Source: Bolinopsis microptera (lineage: Eukaryota > Ctenophora > Tentaculata > Lobata > Bolinopsidae). Taken from it: a DNA stretch of 64,000 nt. Numbering within the stretch: position 1 is the stretch's first letter; each line of letters starts with the position of its first letter. The notes under the pieces were generated by a model. The model did no database searches. It saw only the letters and a program-made list of their open reading frames with translations, and was not told the DNA's origin. Of this stretch, positions 1 to 16,899 are shown piece by piece. Where the stretch lies: NCBI RefSeq assembly GCF_026151205.1, contig NC_087077.1:3100001-3164000 (forward strand). The letters are read 5' to 3'. The position numbers and the translations under genes were made by a program.

Positions 1-1111
1 TTAACTTGTACTCTACAGTTTGGTGGTATAATAATAACTTATCGGTGGAGCTGATTATTAGGTGAGTTTACCGTTGATATTCTGACATGTTCACACCTGG
101 AACGATGTTTTAATTAATGGTAGACAACTTGCATGTGCTAAAGTAACACAATAAATGTGCTAAAGTAACACCGCAAATTGTGGGTTCGCTCCACTCCACA
201 CAGAAACGTCGTGAATGTTCGAGAAATTGGGAAATTAAATTTCCTAACCCAATCACCAGTATATATGTATAATCAAAGAGCACAATTAAATTTCGTGATT
301 TTCGCTTTTTGGCAGGAATCCAAACAAATGTTATCCGCAGTTCAAACTTTTGCATGAAAATGAAGCTGCATAATATGTTCATATATATTATACAACAAAA
401 GAATTCCTCCAGAGTATCTCATACGATTTTTAAACTCACAGACGTACTCAGATCCGGAACATTGTGAAACTCATAAAGACAGCGATCTGTATGCGGTGCT
501 GGAACGCTCAGCGATAAATTCTAATCGTTCTAATGCTCCGGATTATTTCAAGTGATGACTCTTCTTCCCCCGCTACTATGACATGTAATGTAGCTGAATA
601 TTATTGTGCATGAGACAGCACACCGACCTTTGTGACCTCTAATTTGAGAGCGCGTGTAAAATTTCTCATATAATATATTTTAGCGGGCTCTTATCCTGCG
701 GAGAGAAGAGAGAGAGAGTGAGAGTGTCTGTATAAACAAACAAATAGCACACGAAATATGTATCATACCTCAACAAGGTATTTGGGGGAGATTCCTGATT
801 CACTTCTCCACCACGGTTAGGAACCCAATTTAACTGACAAATATACCGTACTTCCCCCACATACACACATGAAACTCGATGATCTCAAATAATATCTCAC
901 ATTCGAGCCCCGATCAGCTCAGAGTGAGAGAGAGAGAGCACCATTGTTTCTGAAGTTACTGCCAGAATTTATGACCCTCTAAAGTCTTATTGCATTAACA
1001 GGCTCCCACATACTCCGGTGTTGTTGGATCATCGGGATTGAAATGGAGATTTGAGAACATTCTCACACGTCGCATTTCACACACTAATAATATTTCTGTA
1101 AGAATCCTGAT
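1..1111. other. Gene-free AT-rich stretch
   Basis: I see no convincing exon on either strand. Short GA runs occur near 700-720 and 925-940 and foreshadow the large CT array that follows. Confidence 0.5.
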
Positions 1112-3298
<2,187 letters not shown>

Positions 3299-4931
3299 TA
3301 CTCCAGAGTGACACATATCTGCAGTTCTCGCTCAACGAGCAACAGAATAACCTGAACGAGCCACAGAATGACGACAAAGTAGAAGTTCACTTTACGACAG
3401 TTTATCACCAAATTCTTGACTCGGTCACTCAACAAGTTCCCTCCAAGTAGAAACCACAAATCCGAGCTCCACTAACAGCAGCCGACCTGATTCTGCTGGC
3501 TCCACGTCATCCCACTAATTCATAGCCACACATACTCAGATCAGAAATTTGCCACACACACAAACACACATACGTCCGAGAAGTATGTTCTGAGTAAAAA
3601 TGTGACATATTCAAAGTATGAAGAGTATGGGAAGAACGGTATTCCGCACGTACATCTGACGTAGCACGTGATGCCCATAAAAGGAGGCAATCCTGCTTGA
3701 AAGTGACAACATCATCACAATGACATAAACAGTTGCACTCTGGGGAGCTAAAAGTAGCAGGGAAGCACTAGCTGCTACTATGTGAAACGTCAGCTATCAA
3801 CTGAAGTAAAGTGGAAGTTACGGAGTTTGAAGTGGATGTTAAAAGTTTTAACTATAAAGTTGTCAGCCAGTGAGCTATTAAGGGAGGAGGTGTGTGAAAG
3901 GCAGCCGCGTTTTGCCACAAATCGTCCTGTTTGCTCACCAGATGACACCGGGCTCACTGGCTGACACCAGGTGACCTCACTCCGAGTAAGCTAGAAGAGT
4001 AGCCCTACGTGACCCACCAGTTAGGTCATACCTCTGCTTACATTACACCTGCTCATGCGCGAGCGCATTAAGTGAGATAATTCACCTTACATATTCAAGA
4101 GAGAGGCTCACGAGAGGTTCCCGACAGGAAAATCTATCGGACGTCAGGAAGTCTAAGAGAAAATTTAGCACTCAGGATCGATCACTCAGCCCTTCAATTA
4201 GAAACCCCACATTCAGGTCCTACTGATAATAACTCGTATCTTATTGCGACACCACGTTCTTTTTACTCCGCAAGTCGGTTGTCAAGAATTCGGTTCAATT
4301 TAAAGTGATAATTCAATCCTGTTCTAACAACCAGTTTGAGGGACGGTAACCAGTCTGAAGGCCCGTGTCTACGGTTTGAGTAGTAACTGTGAGAGTTACA
4401 CGAGGTCAGTGGCTGTGTCACTAGCGGTGGGTAGACGGTGTACTAGTACAATTGTCGGGATTGTGGTGATGCTCGTCGGTAGGGGCAGGACGGTTAACAG
4501 TTACATTAAATATATATATTTTATATATACTGATAAGGGATTGTTCTGGTGAGATGACGTTAGCTAGCTGTTCTATAATACCAAGTACTCCCCTCCCATG
4601 TTGCTGCCTGGTGTCTTGGGTTAAACGCCATTACAGTCGGTATCTAGGCTTTATTTAGGCTGGTTTCTAGGCGTATTTCTCGTAATTCCGGCGCCAATCT
4701 CTTGTTCAAGGTTACCACTTGCACCACCCCTTAAACCCCAATTTAATGCGGGTTGAGTGCATAATCCGTCAGAGGGTGGGTGTATTACAAAGATTTATAA
4801 TGCTTGGAGAATGACCGATTAACGGAGGTCCCATTACTCCTACAAGATACCCCGTACAATAAACCTTTACCAATTTGCCAAAACAGCGTCTCTTGATGCT
4901 TTTAACGAAATCCGACTCCACGTTTGTTCTT

Positions 4932-5212
4932 ATTGGCTACCACCATAACACGTGTTATAAACACCCCTCTCCTACTGGCAGATTGGCCACAAAACGGCGT
5001 CCCGATTGGCCGGCTCGGTCGCCTGGCCAGAGTCTTTGAGTGATCTAAATGTGCACTATAATTTGTAACAATATTTGTTTTCAGTGTCGGTGCCCTACAT
5101 TAGCGATCCTCCATTTTAAATTAACCGTTGTGATTGGCCAGTGTAAGTCACGTGACCCTATAACCGTGTGCTTATTGAGCAGCAAGCAACAAACTCGCAC
5201 AGGGATTGGTGG
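4932..5212. promoter_or_regulatory. Dense CCAAT-box / E-box cluster
   Basis: Within 280 bp there are five ATTGG (reverse CCAAT) elements, at about 4932, 4982, 5004, 5133 and 5204, and two CACGTG E-boxes, at 4949 and 5149. The second is the palindromic form gtCACGTGac. CCAAT is the NF-Y site and CACGTG the bHLH-zipper site (USF, MYC/MAX, MLX/Mondo, TFE families). The density suggests a promoter or enhancer, but no adjacent transcript can be identified. Confidence 0.4.
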
Positions 5213-6057
5213 AGCAGTGGGTCAGGTGATTACCCTAATTGTGCCTCTATTCAGGTAATTACAGTGTTACTTATCTGGGCAAATATCGCAGTTTTGAGCG
5301 AGACGCGTGGGGATCAGGGAGGGGAAAGTAGTGGATAGGGCGGTGTTACAACATTTAGTGAACTACAAATTCAGAAAGCAGTTAATACTTGTACTTAGTA
5401 TTAGGGAAACTGATTTAAATAACAATTAAGGGCGGCTCAGTAACTAGTACCAGCTACAATCTACATAATATAAGTTTCTGTCTAATGGGAAAGTCAGTGA
5501 TCATTAGCTCGTAACACCAAGAAATCTGCTGATTCGTTCCGGGTAACCAGGTAACTAGGCTACCTTATAACCAGGCTACCAGGTTACATCCTACCTCCAT
5601 ATTATCATTACAGAGCGAGACAATGTACACGTTTCAGTATCAAATCAGCAATCTGTAAGGTCCGTTTGAGATAAGTGAAGGGATCAGTGAACACGAGAAC
5701 CGTGGTGGTAAATGAGAAGCAATATCCCCAGTAGTATCCAGACCCAGACACAGTACCTTTACTAATGGTCTGTGTTGGTTAAATAGTCTCAACAAGTCAT
5801 GAGTTACAATGTCGCGACATTTAATGAGAAAAACAGGACGTTTCAGGAATATTGAGAGATTTATCAGCAGTGTAGTTACTGGAATATTATATACCAAGAG
5901 AGTTACAATAGATGTTGCATTTGAGGGAGACAGGTAAGCTGGTAAGTTTCAACTTGACTCAGGAATTTCTTTTGTAACAGTCTGTGAAGGTAACATTGCG
6001 TCCCTGTCTATGTCTGAGAGCGTGAATGGTGCGGTGTATTGTGTGTATGTAACTGTG

Positions 6058-6114
6058 GTTACACACGTGGCTACACACGTGGTTACACACGTGGTTACAC
6101 ACGTGGTTACACAC
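6058..6114. repeat. 12-bp tandem repeat carrying CACGTG
   Basis: Four direct copies of a 12-bp unit (acacacgtggtt type) place CACGTG at 6064, 6076, 6088 and 6100, exactly 12 bp apart and so close to one helical turn. Confidence 0.85.
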
Positions 6115-8262
6115 TCCCTGCTCGGATAGTGCTGACAATTGAGAGTCCTGTTTAATTGACTCCTCCTCTCAGTTTAATTCAATCTACAACATGGTCAATT
6201 GAGCTGATTGAGTATGTTCTGATTTCTGACACGCGCCTGTCAGAACCAACCCTACTCCAGGTGTCACATGACCCTACTTTAAAGTATCACGTGACAGCTG
6301 CTGTGATGTCAGCCCTGGAAACCTTGTTAGGATGTTCTTACTTTCAGAGGACATATGGAGTACCTTCTAGAGTACTAGAGACACGAGAGCCTGTCATGTG
6401 ACCCCTTCGAGCCTGTCACGGACCTCACATTATTAGTGAGCGTAAAAGTAAACCATCTCCTACTGCACTACCACTGGAGACAGAGAAGAACAGAAACCTG
6501 CAAAGTGAGTGAACATGCTGCCCGGCACTCTCACAGAGATAACATACCACACATACTCACCTCTCACAGTCACACTGGTCACCGGTACCATCTCGGCTTC
6601 ATTAAAAACTACATCAAACTCTTACTTGTATGATTTCCTCAACACGCACACATCCATACACATCGTATTATTCAGAAAAATCACACCGTTTTATTCGGTT
6701 TTAATAAACCTTCCGTGCGTCATAAAACGGAAACGGCTGAGTCATCTTCATTGAAACTCGGACAACTTTAGTAATTTATGCCAACTATTATCAAAGCTAA
6801 ATAAGTAACCCCTTGTATGTTTTCCTTGCAGTCCAAAACACACGCACATTACACAACTATATATAATTCGTCTACATCACATAGCAGTCAGTAACACTAT
6901 ACAAAACACCTGCTACTTGGCGACTTGGTTCAAATCCAGCTTCACAAAGTAATGTTTTGAATATTTCCATGTACGATACACGTTTATCTCAACGTACAGC
7001 CGTTTTATTAAACTCACGCTCACTAATACAGGTTATTTTAATTTCTTGACGCTCAGAGGAATGTAAAATATTCAAATAATGTTTTAAGGTTAAAATCTTG
7101 GGATGATTGGTTAGCATGTGAGCATGCTGTGTACTCACTGCAGACGGAGAAGGTACATCGCTGGAGGGGGACTGTAGACCAATAATTTTACAAAGAAGAG
7201 AGTGTAATCAAAACAAAGTTGAAGAAATAACAGCAACACGCGAAGAAGTTGACACGAATATTTCTCAGCTAAATGATCGTGTATAACACGCCACGGAAAC
7301 GTCAAAACATAACATAATATTCATGAATTTTTTAGCCAGATTTCACAAACATATGTCCGAGTATGATACACAGATATGGTGAGATACCCGCTGCCGGCGC
7401 CCTCGGGCCCTTTGAACAGACATATCACCAGAAATATCAAACTACACGAGGTTTACAGCACATTATGCCTTTTTTGGTATCAGCTCTGTTTTATCACGTT
7501 AAACATCTCTCACTCTCTCTCTCTCTCCTCTCTCCACTCAAACCATTATTGATTGGATTCATTTAAGCTCTCATGGTTATATGCTCACCGAGGATTAATG
7601 AGCTCGTCTGTTTAGTTACAAAGTGCATAATAATACGGTTTTCAGCTGGAACTTGTTGCATTGAAGCTGCTTTGATAATCTCAGCAGTAAACTTTGTTGG
7701 ACATGCAGGAGTATGAGAGTATGATGTAATATATCCAGGATAAGTTAGCCCGGTCATCTGTATGTCGAGAGAGTTACAATACATTACAGCCGTAATTTGT
7801 ATTACAAGATTTGTATTACAAGTACTGACGATACATTTTGGCCTTATTCATGAACAAACACGTACAACACAAGTACAACAATATTAAAAATATAATGAAA
7901 CACGGCCATTAAGTACACGAAATACCTAACGTGAATTAGTGGATGAGCTGGAACATTCTGGAATGTTCAAAGGAGCAACAGACTGTCATCAAGAATTTGG
8001 TAGAAAGTTCCAAATTTATTGTCTCTTCCAAAAGGTAAGTCATGCAACTTGAATTATAACTTCCTTAATCTAGCCAAAATCACCCCTTCCAAAAATAGTC
8101 CCCCCTTCAAGAACACTATCTTCACACTCACAATAATCTAAATTCCAGAACAACACAGAAGATTTTGTTTATTCAACCTTGAAGTGGCTTAAAATATTTA
8201 AAATCCCACACATAACAAACATACAAAAACCAATTTATATAACAATACAAAATGTTAAGTTA

Positions 8263-9981
<1,719 letters not shown>

Positions 9982-11326
9982 TTGTCTTCAACATTTCCCC
10001 CCAAGTTCACACCATAGTGCTATCATATCATTAAATGCCATAACTGTAAAAAAAGTAAATTAGGATTGATTTTTTATGGTTTTTAGAGGTCCAAACTCCA
10101 AGATTTTCAAAATCGAAGGCCTATCTCAAAATTCTGGCCAGAGCCAGACAATCTCTTTAAATGATCCCTAGAACATATCCTGAAAGTTTCAGTGCCATTG
10201 CTTAAATAATGTAGGAGAATATACTCGCACAATGCAATTACACACTTGAAACGCTGACCTTTGACCGGCCGATAACAATATTTTTTTCATGGGACCAAAA
10301 GCAGCCGATAGATATCGTCCTTCTATCAGAAACAGCTATAAAGTCACTTTCAAGAGAATTTTCATGAAGACAAGGTTAAGAAATTTAGAAATTAAATGGG
10401 CCGGCCTTACAAAATTTCTACGAAAATTTGGGCCAGAGTGAAACAAATTTTAGTGAAACAAATTTAAAATTTTATCCTTTATTTTACAATCATAATATAA
10501 TAATATTTATAAGCCTCCGTTTTGAAAGTTTTAAATTTTAATACATTCACATTTCTATTTAAAATTCAATTTTATGTACAAGTCAATAACTGGCCGCCAA
10601 AGCCGTGCATTCTTGAAAACAGGATTAACTTGATTATAGTTATACGACTATGTAAATTTAAAACTATCCGTGGTTTTTTCTTTTAAATAAATAAGTTATA
10701 ATTTTACCTAGACGCATAAATTGTTATGCGGCGCGGCTCAAGCCGCGCACGCACGTATTATTTTATACTGTTTGCTTTCTAATAAATATCGTGCCAATGT
10801 TTACGTCTAAATTGTAAACGTTCATGTTTTGTGTAAAGTGAATCCAATTGGGACTAGTGACAAGGATAAGGACCAGAGTAAAATATCATAAACACAATAG
10901 TATTGTCAATGATATGTAGAGTAAAGGGTCTACCAGAGAGTAAACAGGATTTGGCAGTCATCTAATAGTTATGAAAATCACTTTCTCATACATTTATTAA
11001 TTGCAGAATCAGCAACAAATTAAAAGTAAATATATTCTATGAAAGAGGTCCGTTGCCACCAGGCCATGGTCATGAAGTTAATATAATAGTACTGTTTACA
11101 ACTTGGAAAGATGGACACTATACTAACTGACACACAAAAGAAGCACACAAATAAATATCACAAGACTGAAAAACCTGATCACCAAAAAGCTATCTAGACT
11201 ACATGTCTAGATTCAAGCAAATCCAGAAACAAATTCAAATCGCATTAAATTCGTTTATCAGGTAAATCTAAAGCCTTCCTTTCATGAAACTGATTTTGTT
11301 AGACTAAAAATTTTGTCAGCACATCA
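9982..11326. other. SMURF upstream region; AT-rich with twin hairpin
   Basis: This is the putative 5' flank of the minus-strand SMURF gene. No other exon is seen. At 10713-10748 two perfect hairpins sit side by side: CGCATAA/TTATGCG with loop attg, then GCGCGGCT/AGCCGCGC with a 2-nt loop. Confidence 0.5.
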
Positions 11327-11692
11327 AAGAACCTTGGTGTCCAATATGACCATCATCTTACTTTTGAGCCTCAAATCATGTCCCTCAAAAAACATTGCTT
11401 CAGACTCCTTAGGAATGTTATCAGGAGAAAATATCTCTTTAGTAAAACTCAGCTCAGGCTTGTTAACAGCATCAACGTCTGCAAATTGGAATACTGCAAC
11501 GCTCTTTATTATGGAATTAGTGACAATCTAATCCATCAACTTCAACTCGTTCAGAATGCTGCTGCTAAAGCTATAGAAGAACTATATAAACATGATCATC
11601 CAGGAGACACTCTGAAAGACTTTCATTGGCTGCCTATTAGTTACAGAATTCAATATTTATTTATTTATTTATTTATTTATTTATTTTATTTA
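11327..11692 (+). mobile_element. LINE fragment (CR1/L2/jockey-like RT C-terminus)
   Basis: The plus frame reads KNLGV, then LTF, a block of basic residues, then LEYCNALYYGI, VQNAAA and HWLPISYRIQ. These are the diagnostic post-RT segments of jockey/CR1-type non-LTR retrotransposons (usual forms: NLGV, LDYCNSLLYG, VQNAAAR, LHWLPV..R). It ends in a (TTTA)n tract at about 11658-11692 like a LINE 3' tail. The 5' part, including the RT core, is missing, so it is a dead 5'-truncated copy. Confidence 0.75.
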
Positions 11693-12255
11693 ATATAAGT
11701 TGTTGCTTGTTGCATGTCATTGGACTCTTTTAAAGTGTATATTTAAAACATTTTGTTTTTCTCCTAGTGTGTCAATGTTTCCATGGTTTGGAACCGAAAT
11801 GTGGATTGTTTATCAGTTTTCTTTTATCCTGACGTGTTTTCGTGGCACACCTGTGCATTTTAAGTTGTTCTACCATTATAATCTAAGAGTTTAAATTATT
11901 ATTATTTATTTATATTCCTTACATATCGGATGTGTTGTGGTTGGCAAGTCGCTTTAGGAATTTGTCATCTTTTAAGACATAATCTCTGATGGTTCTGAAA
12001 ACTGTGGGTTAGCTTCCTCACCCAATTTAAGTAAACCTATTATTGTACTAAGACTTTTTACGCTGGTTATGGTTTTTGGATGGACGTCTGTAAATATCTT
12101 GTCTAGAGACGTCCAGAATCAAGTATGGCATTTGCATCAGATCTTATGGGACTAGTTTTGAGGAGAGCATAGCCTCCTTTTTTACAAGTCATAGAACGGT
12201 TTGTAGAGTTGAGTGAGTGACAGCAGCGAGGTCATGTTTTTTCAGTGAGATCTTC

Positions 12256-12850
12256 TTAGGATACAAGGATACAAGGATACAAGGATACAAGGATACAAAA
12301 GTGATAATTATTTTATTGAGTTCACAATAGTTATAATTCTGAAATAATTTAAGTTACACACTTCTAATCATTTACAAATGTGTAGGGATAAAATAGAAAT
12401 GTTATAATATAATGCTATTTTCTTTAAGTAAATCAAATTTGTATGGTTCATGAGTTTATTTTGAGTTCCTAGAGCATTATGCACTTGCCAGTATTTGAGT
12501 GGAAATCTGGGCTCTTATAATAGGCTGTATATTGTTCGTTCACAGAGAGAATTGAATGGATTGCTCTTGCTGTGGCAGTAAATTTGGTAGGATCTAGATT
12601 TTTGTTGGAGAGCAGACCGGCTAGGTCAGTGATGTTTTGGGGATAAAAGTTGAATTTTTCCCTAACTGAGGAGTAAAGCAAACAGTCAATTAATACATGG
12701 CTTTCGTCCTCGATAGGTTTGAGCCCTTTACTGAAAAAGCAGTAAGTGCACCAACGTCCTTCTCTTGGTACAAGAGGGGTTTCGTATCTGCCCCTTTCAA
12801 CGTAGAGGTTGTGGCAGCTGATACGAAACCTTGTCAGACTTTTTCGAAAA
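12256..12850 (-). mobile_element. LINE fragment (jockey/CR1-like C-terminal region)
   Basis: The minus frame reads RFRISCHNL, then ERGRYE, then a zinc-knuckle-like CTYC followed by IEDESHVLIDCLLY and SSVREKF. This is the C-terminal module that ends many LINE polyproteins (usual pattern: R..HNL.IE.GR, C..C, EDE.H.L..C). Coding potential runs from about 12850 down to the stop near 12469. The left end carries five 9-bp gatacaagg units (about 12256-12298), consistent with a LINE 3' microsatellite tail. It is 5'-truncated. Confidence 0.7.
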
Positions 12851-12899
12851 TCAGGTACTTATTATTATTATTTATGACTTCCATTTAAGGGTGTATAGT

Positions 12900-14845
12900 A
12901 CTAAAGTACTAAAGGGGACCTTCATATCCAAAATTTACAGCATATTATAGTAAGATGTACACTACAATTCAGATGTATTTAATATATATATATATAAGGG
13001 GTATCCTAAAACGATTCTTAATCATTTGACAGGGTAACCAAAGACTGATCCTTGAAAACATTATATATTCAAGCTTTTCATTTCGAATTAAAACAACACA
13101 AATCTTTCAATCCGTAACCTTGTTAATAGTTAAATCTACTGGTGTAACAAAAAGCAATCTTCTAGCATACTATACTATACACTAAAACGAAGAAAGTATA
13201 AATGATGTAGCTAGTGATGTGAATTGTGAACAGTTGGCTGGTGTCTCGTAGTGAGCTCATACGAATATCCTATTATGACATTTTGTTAATTTCGAAGGTT
13301 ACGTACACGATCCAAAAACTTAAATCGTTATTAAATCGATTGAAAATATTTATATCAATCCTTCACCGCTCGGTATGGTACATTTCGGTTACGAGAAGCA
13401 TAATTTGAAACGCGGCGCGGTTTAGTAGTGCATCGCGTTACAATAATTAACCAAATTTGAAATTGCTTAGTAAATTCAATTTAACGTGCAGTTTTAATTG
13501 TTGAATTGTCGACTATAAGCTAAACTAAATATTAAAATTTGTGTCATAGCAGTATATACTTTTAATAAGCGCGCAAGCGATAAAAGTTTAAATCTGACAC
13601 ATAATAGTATGTAGTGTAGCTCCCATCGCTAATTTTGTGCTTTGATCATTTTGTGAAGACTCGAATAAGCAGTTGACCATTGTTAATGATCTGGCCCGGC
13701 GCGCGCTACTTCGTATTTGTTTCAAGACCGTCGACGAGTCCAATTCACAACTCGGCGCGCGTCTTGGTAGGTTATCACTTGTATCACGTTGCGACCCCCA
13801 CGGTCGTTTCACTATGGTGACGATACAGGGGGAGCCGCGCACTTCGTGTGCGGCGGGTCATACAACGTATGACAAGTTATTACATAGACATACAAGCTAG
13901 TGGTACGAATAATGGTATGGTGCGCCGCGCCATACACCATAGTATACTATCATCTTTACTTTGGTGCTAATGATATTGAGTTAATGGAGCGCGCGCGCGG
14001 TCTCGTGGCTTTCTTTTGCGCGAACTACACTGCTACTTTTACGTTTGGCGACCGCGCTCCCCGTAATGTCTATTTCCCGCTTCAAAAAATTCTTCATCCC
14101 AGTCAGATAGGATATAGGTCTTTGTGCAGGAATGATTTGCTTTTTTGGGCTTTGTATCTGACTATCGCAGTTTAAGTTAACAGTGTTAAACAATGAAGCA
14201 ATTTTTAAAAACTATGGAATGTAGTGTAAGTTTTGCAAAAACTCAACATCGTCACTTGAGAAAGCTTATTATCCATGAAAGTCCAAATCTTTCATCGTGA
14301 ATTTCTAGAGCAAATCTAATAATCAAAACTTTGTTTACATTTCTTCTACACTGCTATCCACGATCGATTTACCAAATGAACAGCTCTTAGTTCCGATAAC
14401 AATTTGACCTTATCCTTTACCTCAACCTACTGACTAAATCTTAATCGTCTCTTTACCTCCCATCTTCACAAAATATTCAAAATTCTAATTGATAGAGGAT
14501 ATAGCCGTGATAGACTGATTAAAGGCATTAAACGTTGTCTGAGGAAATATGATAACGTTTTCAGGAAGTTCGGTATTCTAGATGACCATAACATTATTAA
14601 AGAACTCCCCTGATATCTTTTGATTTATTGAAACACGGGTACTAACTCTGCTAAACTGAACAAATTCTGAAACTTAGGTGAATAAGTGTACAACGTGCTA
14701 AACCGAAGTTCAGACTGACCAGTGAAAATGGGCGAGCGTACCAAGTGTCATTTTAATTAGAAGTTTTAGTCAGTGATTTATTATTGAAGCTTGTAATTAC
14801 AATATCTAATGCTCCTATAAATACTTTAATTAATTGTTTGTTCCG
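12900..14845. other. Non-coding stretch with CpG-rich palindromes
   Basis: No gene is supported. Between 13400 and 14060 the sequence becomes unusually rich in GCGC and CGCG words and short inverted repeats, including tandem hairpins at 13834-13854 and 13857-13873. A weak plus-strand run near 14430-14620 (RGYSRDRLIKGI) faintly recalls degraded reverse-transcriptase remnants, but too little remains to name a family. Confidence 0.4.
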
Positions 14846-15112
14846 TTATTCTTTTTCCTTCCTCTTTTCCTTGTCATCCCCTTTAGTTTTAAGATTCTTG
14901 CTATAAATGGCTACAGCTAACACTATTAATGCTAAGTACCAAACAACAAGTGGGAGGTGGATCGTTGGTATACCATTAAATCGATTTAACACCGCAATTC
15001 CAGTCGCAAGCCTGGGACCACTACTAGCATAGTCACAACATCTACAAAGCTGCCATATAGCCTGACTGACAATTTTCTCGACTGACTGACAATGTTTCTT
15101 CTTTTTCCCCAT
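14846..15112 (-). CDS. Small single-pass membrane protein, 88 residues, duplicated ORF
   Basis: I do not recognise the family. The ORF begins MGKKKKHC, has a Cys cluster (CRCCDY near residue 23), one hydrophobic segment at about residues 51-71 suited to a single membrane span, and a very charged Lys/Glu/Asp tail. It has no intron. A second copy at 46213-46483 is identical over the first 47 residues and its 5' flank is nearly identical at the DNA level, but that copy has a 2-bp deletion and a missing 3' end. This copy is the intact one. It may be a real small gene, the ORF of a non-autonomous repeat, or a retrocopy. The homologous block starts upstream of the ATG, near 15185, so more than the ORF was copied. 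Confidence 0.45.
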   Translation of the reverse strand: MGKKKKHCQSVEKIVSQAIWQLCRCCDYASSGPRLATGIAVLNRFNGIPTIHLPLVVWYLALIVLAVAIYSKNLKTKGDDKEKRKEKE

Positions 15113-16519
15113 TTAGAATACAAAGATTAGTACTTTTAGCTTATGATTAATATTATATTTTTACCTATAGTTTACCTAGATTGAGTCGTAATCTAAAGCC
15201 GGGAGTAAATTGAAACCGAGTGAAATTAAAAAAAAACATGTCGAATGTCTAATCGATTGCTAACGATAGAAAGTATATACTATTTGTACGGTTTGAACCA
15301 CCCAATGATGAATGAAATGCCGTAAAACCTCTGCCATTCTATCTTTCTGATACTACTTCCTAAATGTTTTGGGTTTAGGGTTATGGGTATGATTTAAACT
15401 TCAATTTGTGGGGAAAATTAGCTAACATTTTCCTTCCTGTATTTCAATTATTCATTTTATTTGTAAAACCCGGGACAAGAATTATTTCTTTTTCCTATTT
15501 TTTTAAACAATGAAACAGGAATTAAGTTTTTGGGAGGGAAAACCAAAATGAGGTTAATAATATAGCATCTAAAGAGTAAAAACATCTTTATTTATTAAAT
15601 CAAATACCAAATTAGCCTGCTCTAATGCAGTTAAAGTTGGCTAAAATCAATAAATTCTTAAGGAAGAAAAATCTTTTTTAATCCTACAAAATATCATGAC
15701 ATTTTTCAAAATTGCTACGAACTTTGGCCATTAAAATAAAGTCGAGAATTTAAGAAAATATAGTTATGATAACTACTCCTAACAATATAACTGAAAAAAA
15801 ACTTAACTCAATTTATAATGTGAATTTTAAGTTGATAATTTGAGCAGAGTATTAACAAATTAGATAAATCTTCAGGATCTACTCTTAAAACAGATCTAGC
15901 ACCATTTTGAGATATTAAGGACTTGTTTCAGAGGATTACACAAAATTCTGATGGCTATATCAAACATGGGCGATTTTATAAATCCAATTCATTAAAAAAT
16001 ACAAAGCTGCATAAATGTCATCAAAATTTCAAACATTTATAACATGTAAACCAATGTCAACATTGCCCTAATCTTAGCTTATTATCTTTTTAACTTTAAA
16101 TTTGATATCAAGTGTGCTCGTAACCTAACCTAGCCCAACTACAAAATAAATGATACACTCCCTAAAATTTCCTCGTTCAATCAAAAGAACGGCTTTTCAG
16201 TAAGAGGTCAACTTACATTGGATAAAATTATTCTGGAGCAGCAAATTTTTAAAGTATCTTTGCTTCAAGCAAATTTTTCATTCAAATAATGTGGATCAAG
16301 TTTATCTACTTTCATGGCAGCCACATTTTCCATGCAACAAAAAGCACATACAACATCACCAAAGTTTGTTGCTTCGAGATATGTATCAATTAATCAATAA
16401 GTTTATCGCCTCCAAATATAGCTTGAAAATTAATATTAAAAATTACAAGTTTCATATGTACACATTGAATCTGACTCGGTAAAGCTCGTCATCAAGAGTT
16501 CGAGCGGGTCTTGTATTTG
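15113..16519. other. AT-rich gene-free stretch
   Basis: It has a long low-GC composition with no recognisable exon, RNA gene or transposon domain. The first ~75 bp belong to the duplicated block around the 88-residue ORF. Confidence 0.5.
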
Positions 16520-16649
16520 CAGCATCATAACAGTCCGCACACGCAACTGTGCAGCATCATTAAATTTCACACATGCAGCTGCGCAGTATCATTACAAGAA
16601 TGCACGTGGAGCTGCGCAGTATCATTACAAAAATGCACGTGGAGCTGCG
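16520..16649. repeat. Four-copy 32-33 bp minisatellite, two copies with CACGTG
   Basis: Units begin cagYatcatta and end gctgcg. The last two copies are nearly identical (one mismatch) and each contains tgCACGTGg (16603 and 16636); the first two are diverged and lack the hexamer. The array lies just 3' of the receptor gene stop codon. Confidence 0.85.
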
Positions 16650-16899
16650 CCAACAAGAACTATCGTAAAAACTTCAAATATGAAGCGAATGTTTGACATT
16701 AGTCGGATTTCTGACATATCATTGTCTAATAAATACCGCTATACACGGCGCCAGTACGCGGCAGTCACTTTCATGGTTCGTGGTGTGCACTTTCATTCAT
16801 TGTCTAAATTCATCAAATACAACATCAATAAGTTAGTGCCCTACAAATAATAGTTCAGAGGAGGTTTACACGCGGTTGTTGCGTGCGGCGCGTGATGCG

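Noticed and set aside
14430..14620. Reverse-transcriptase remnant
   Set aside because: Only a short basic run resembles RT C-termini; no catalytic motif or family-specific block is left.
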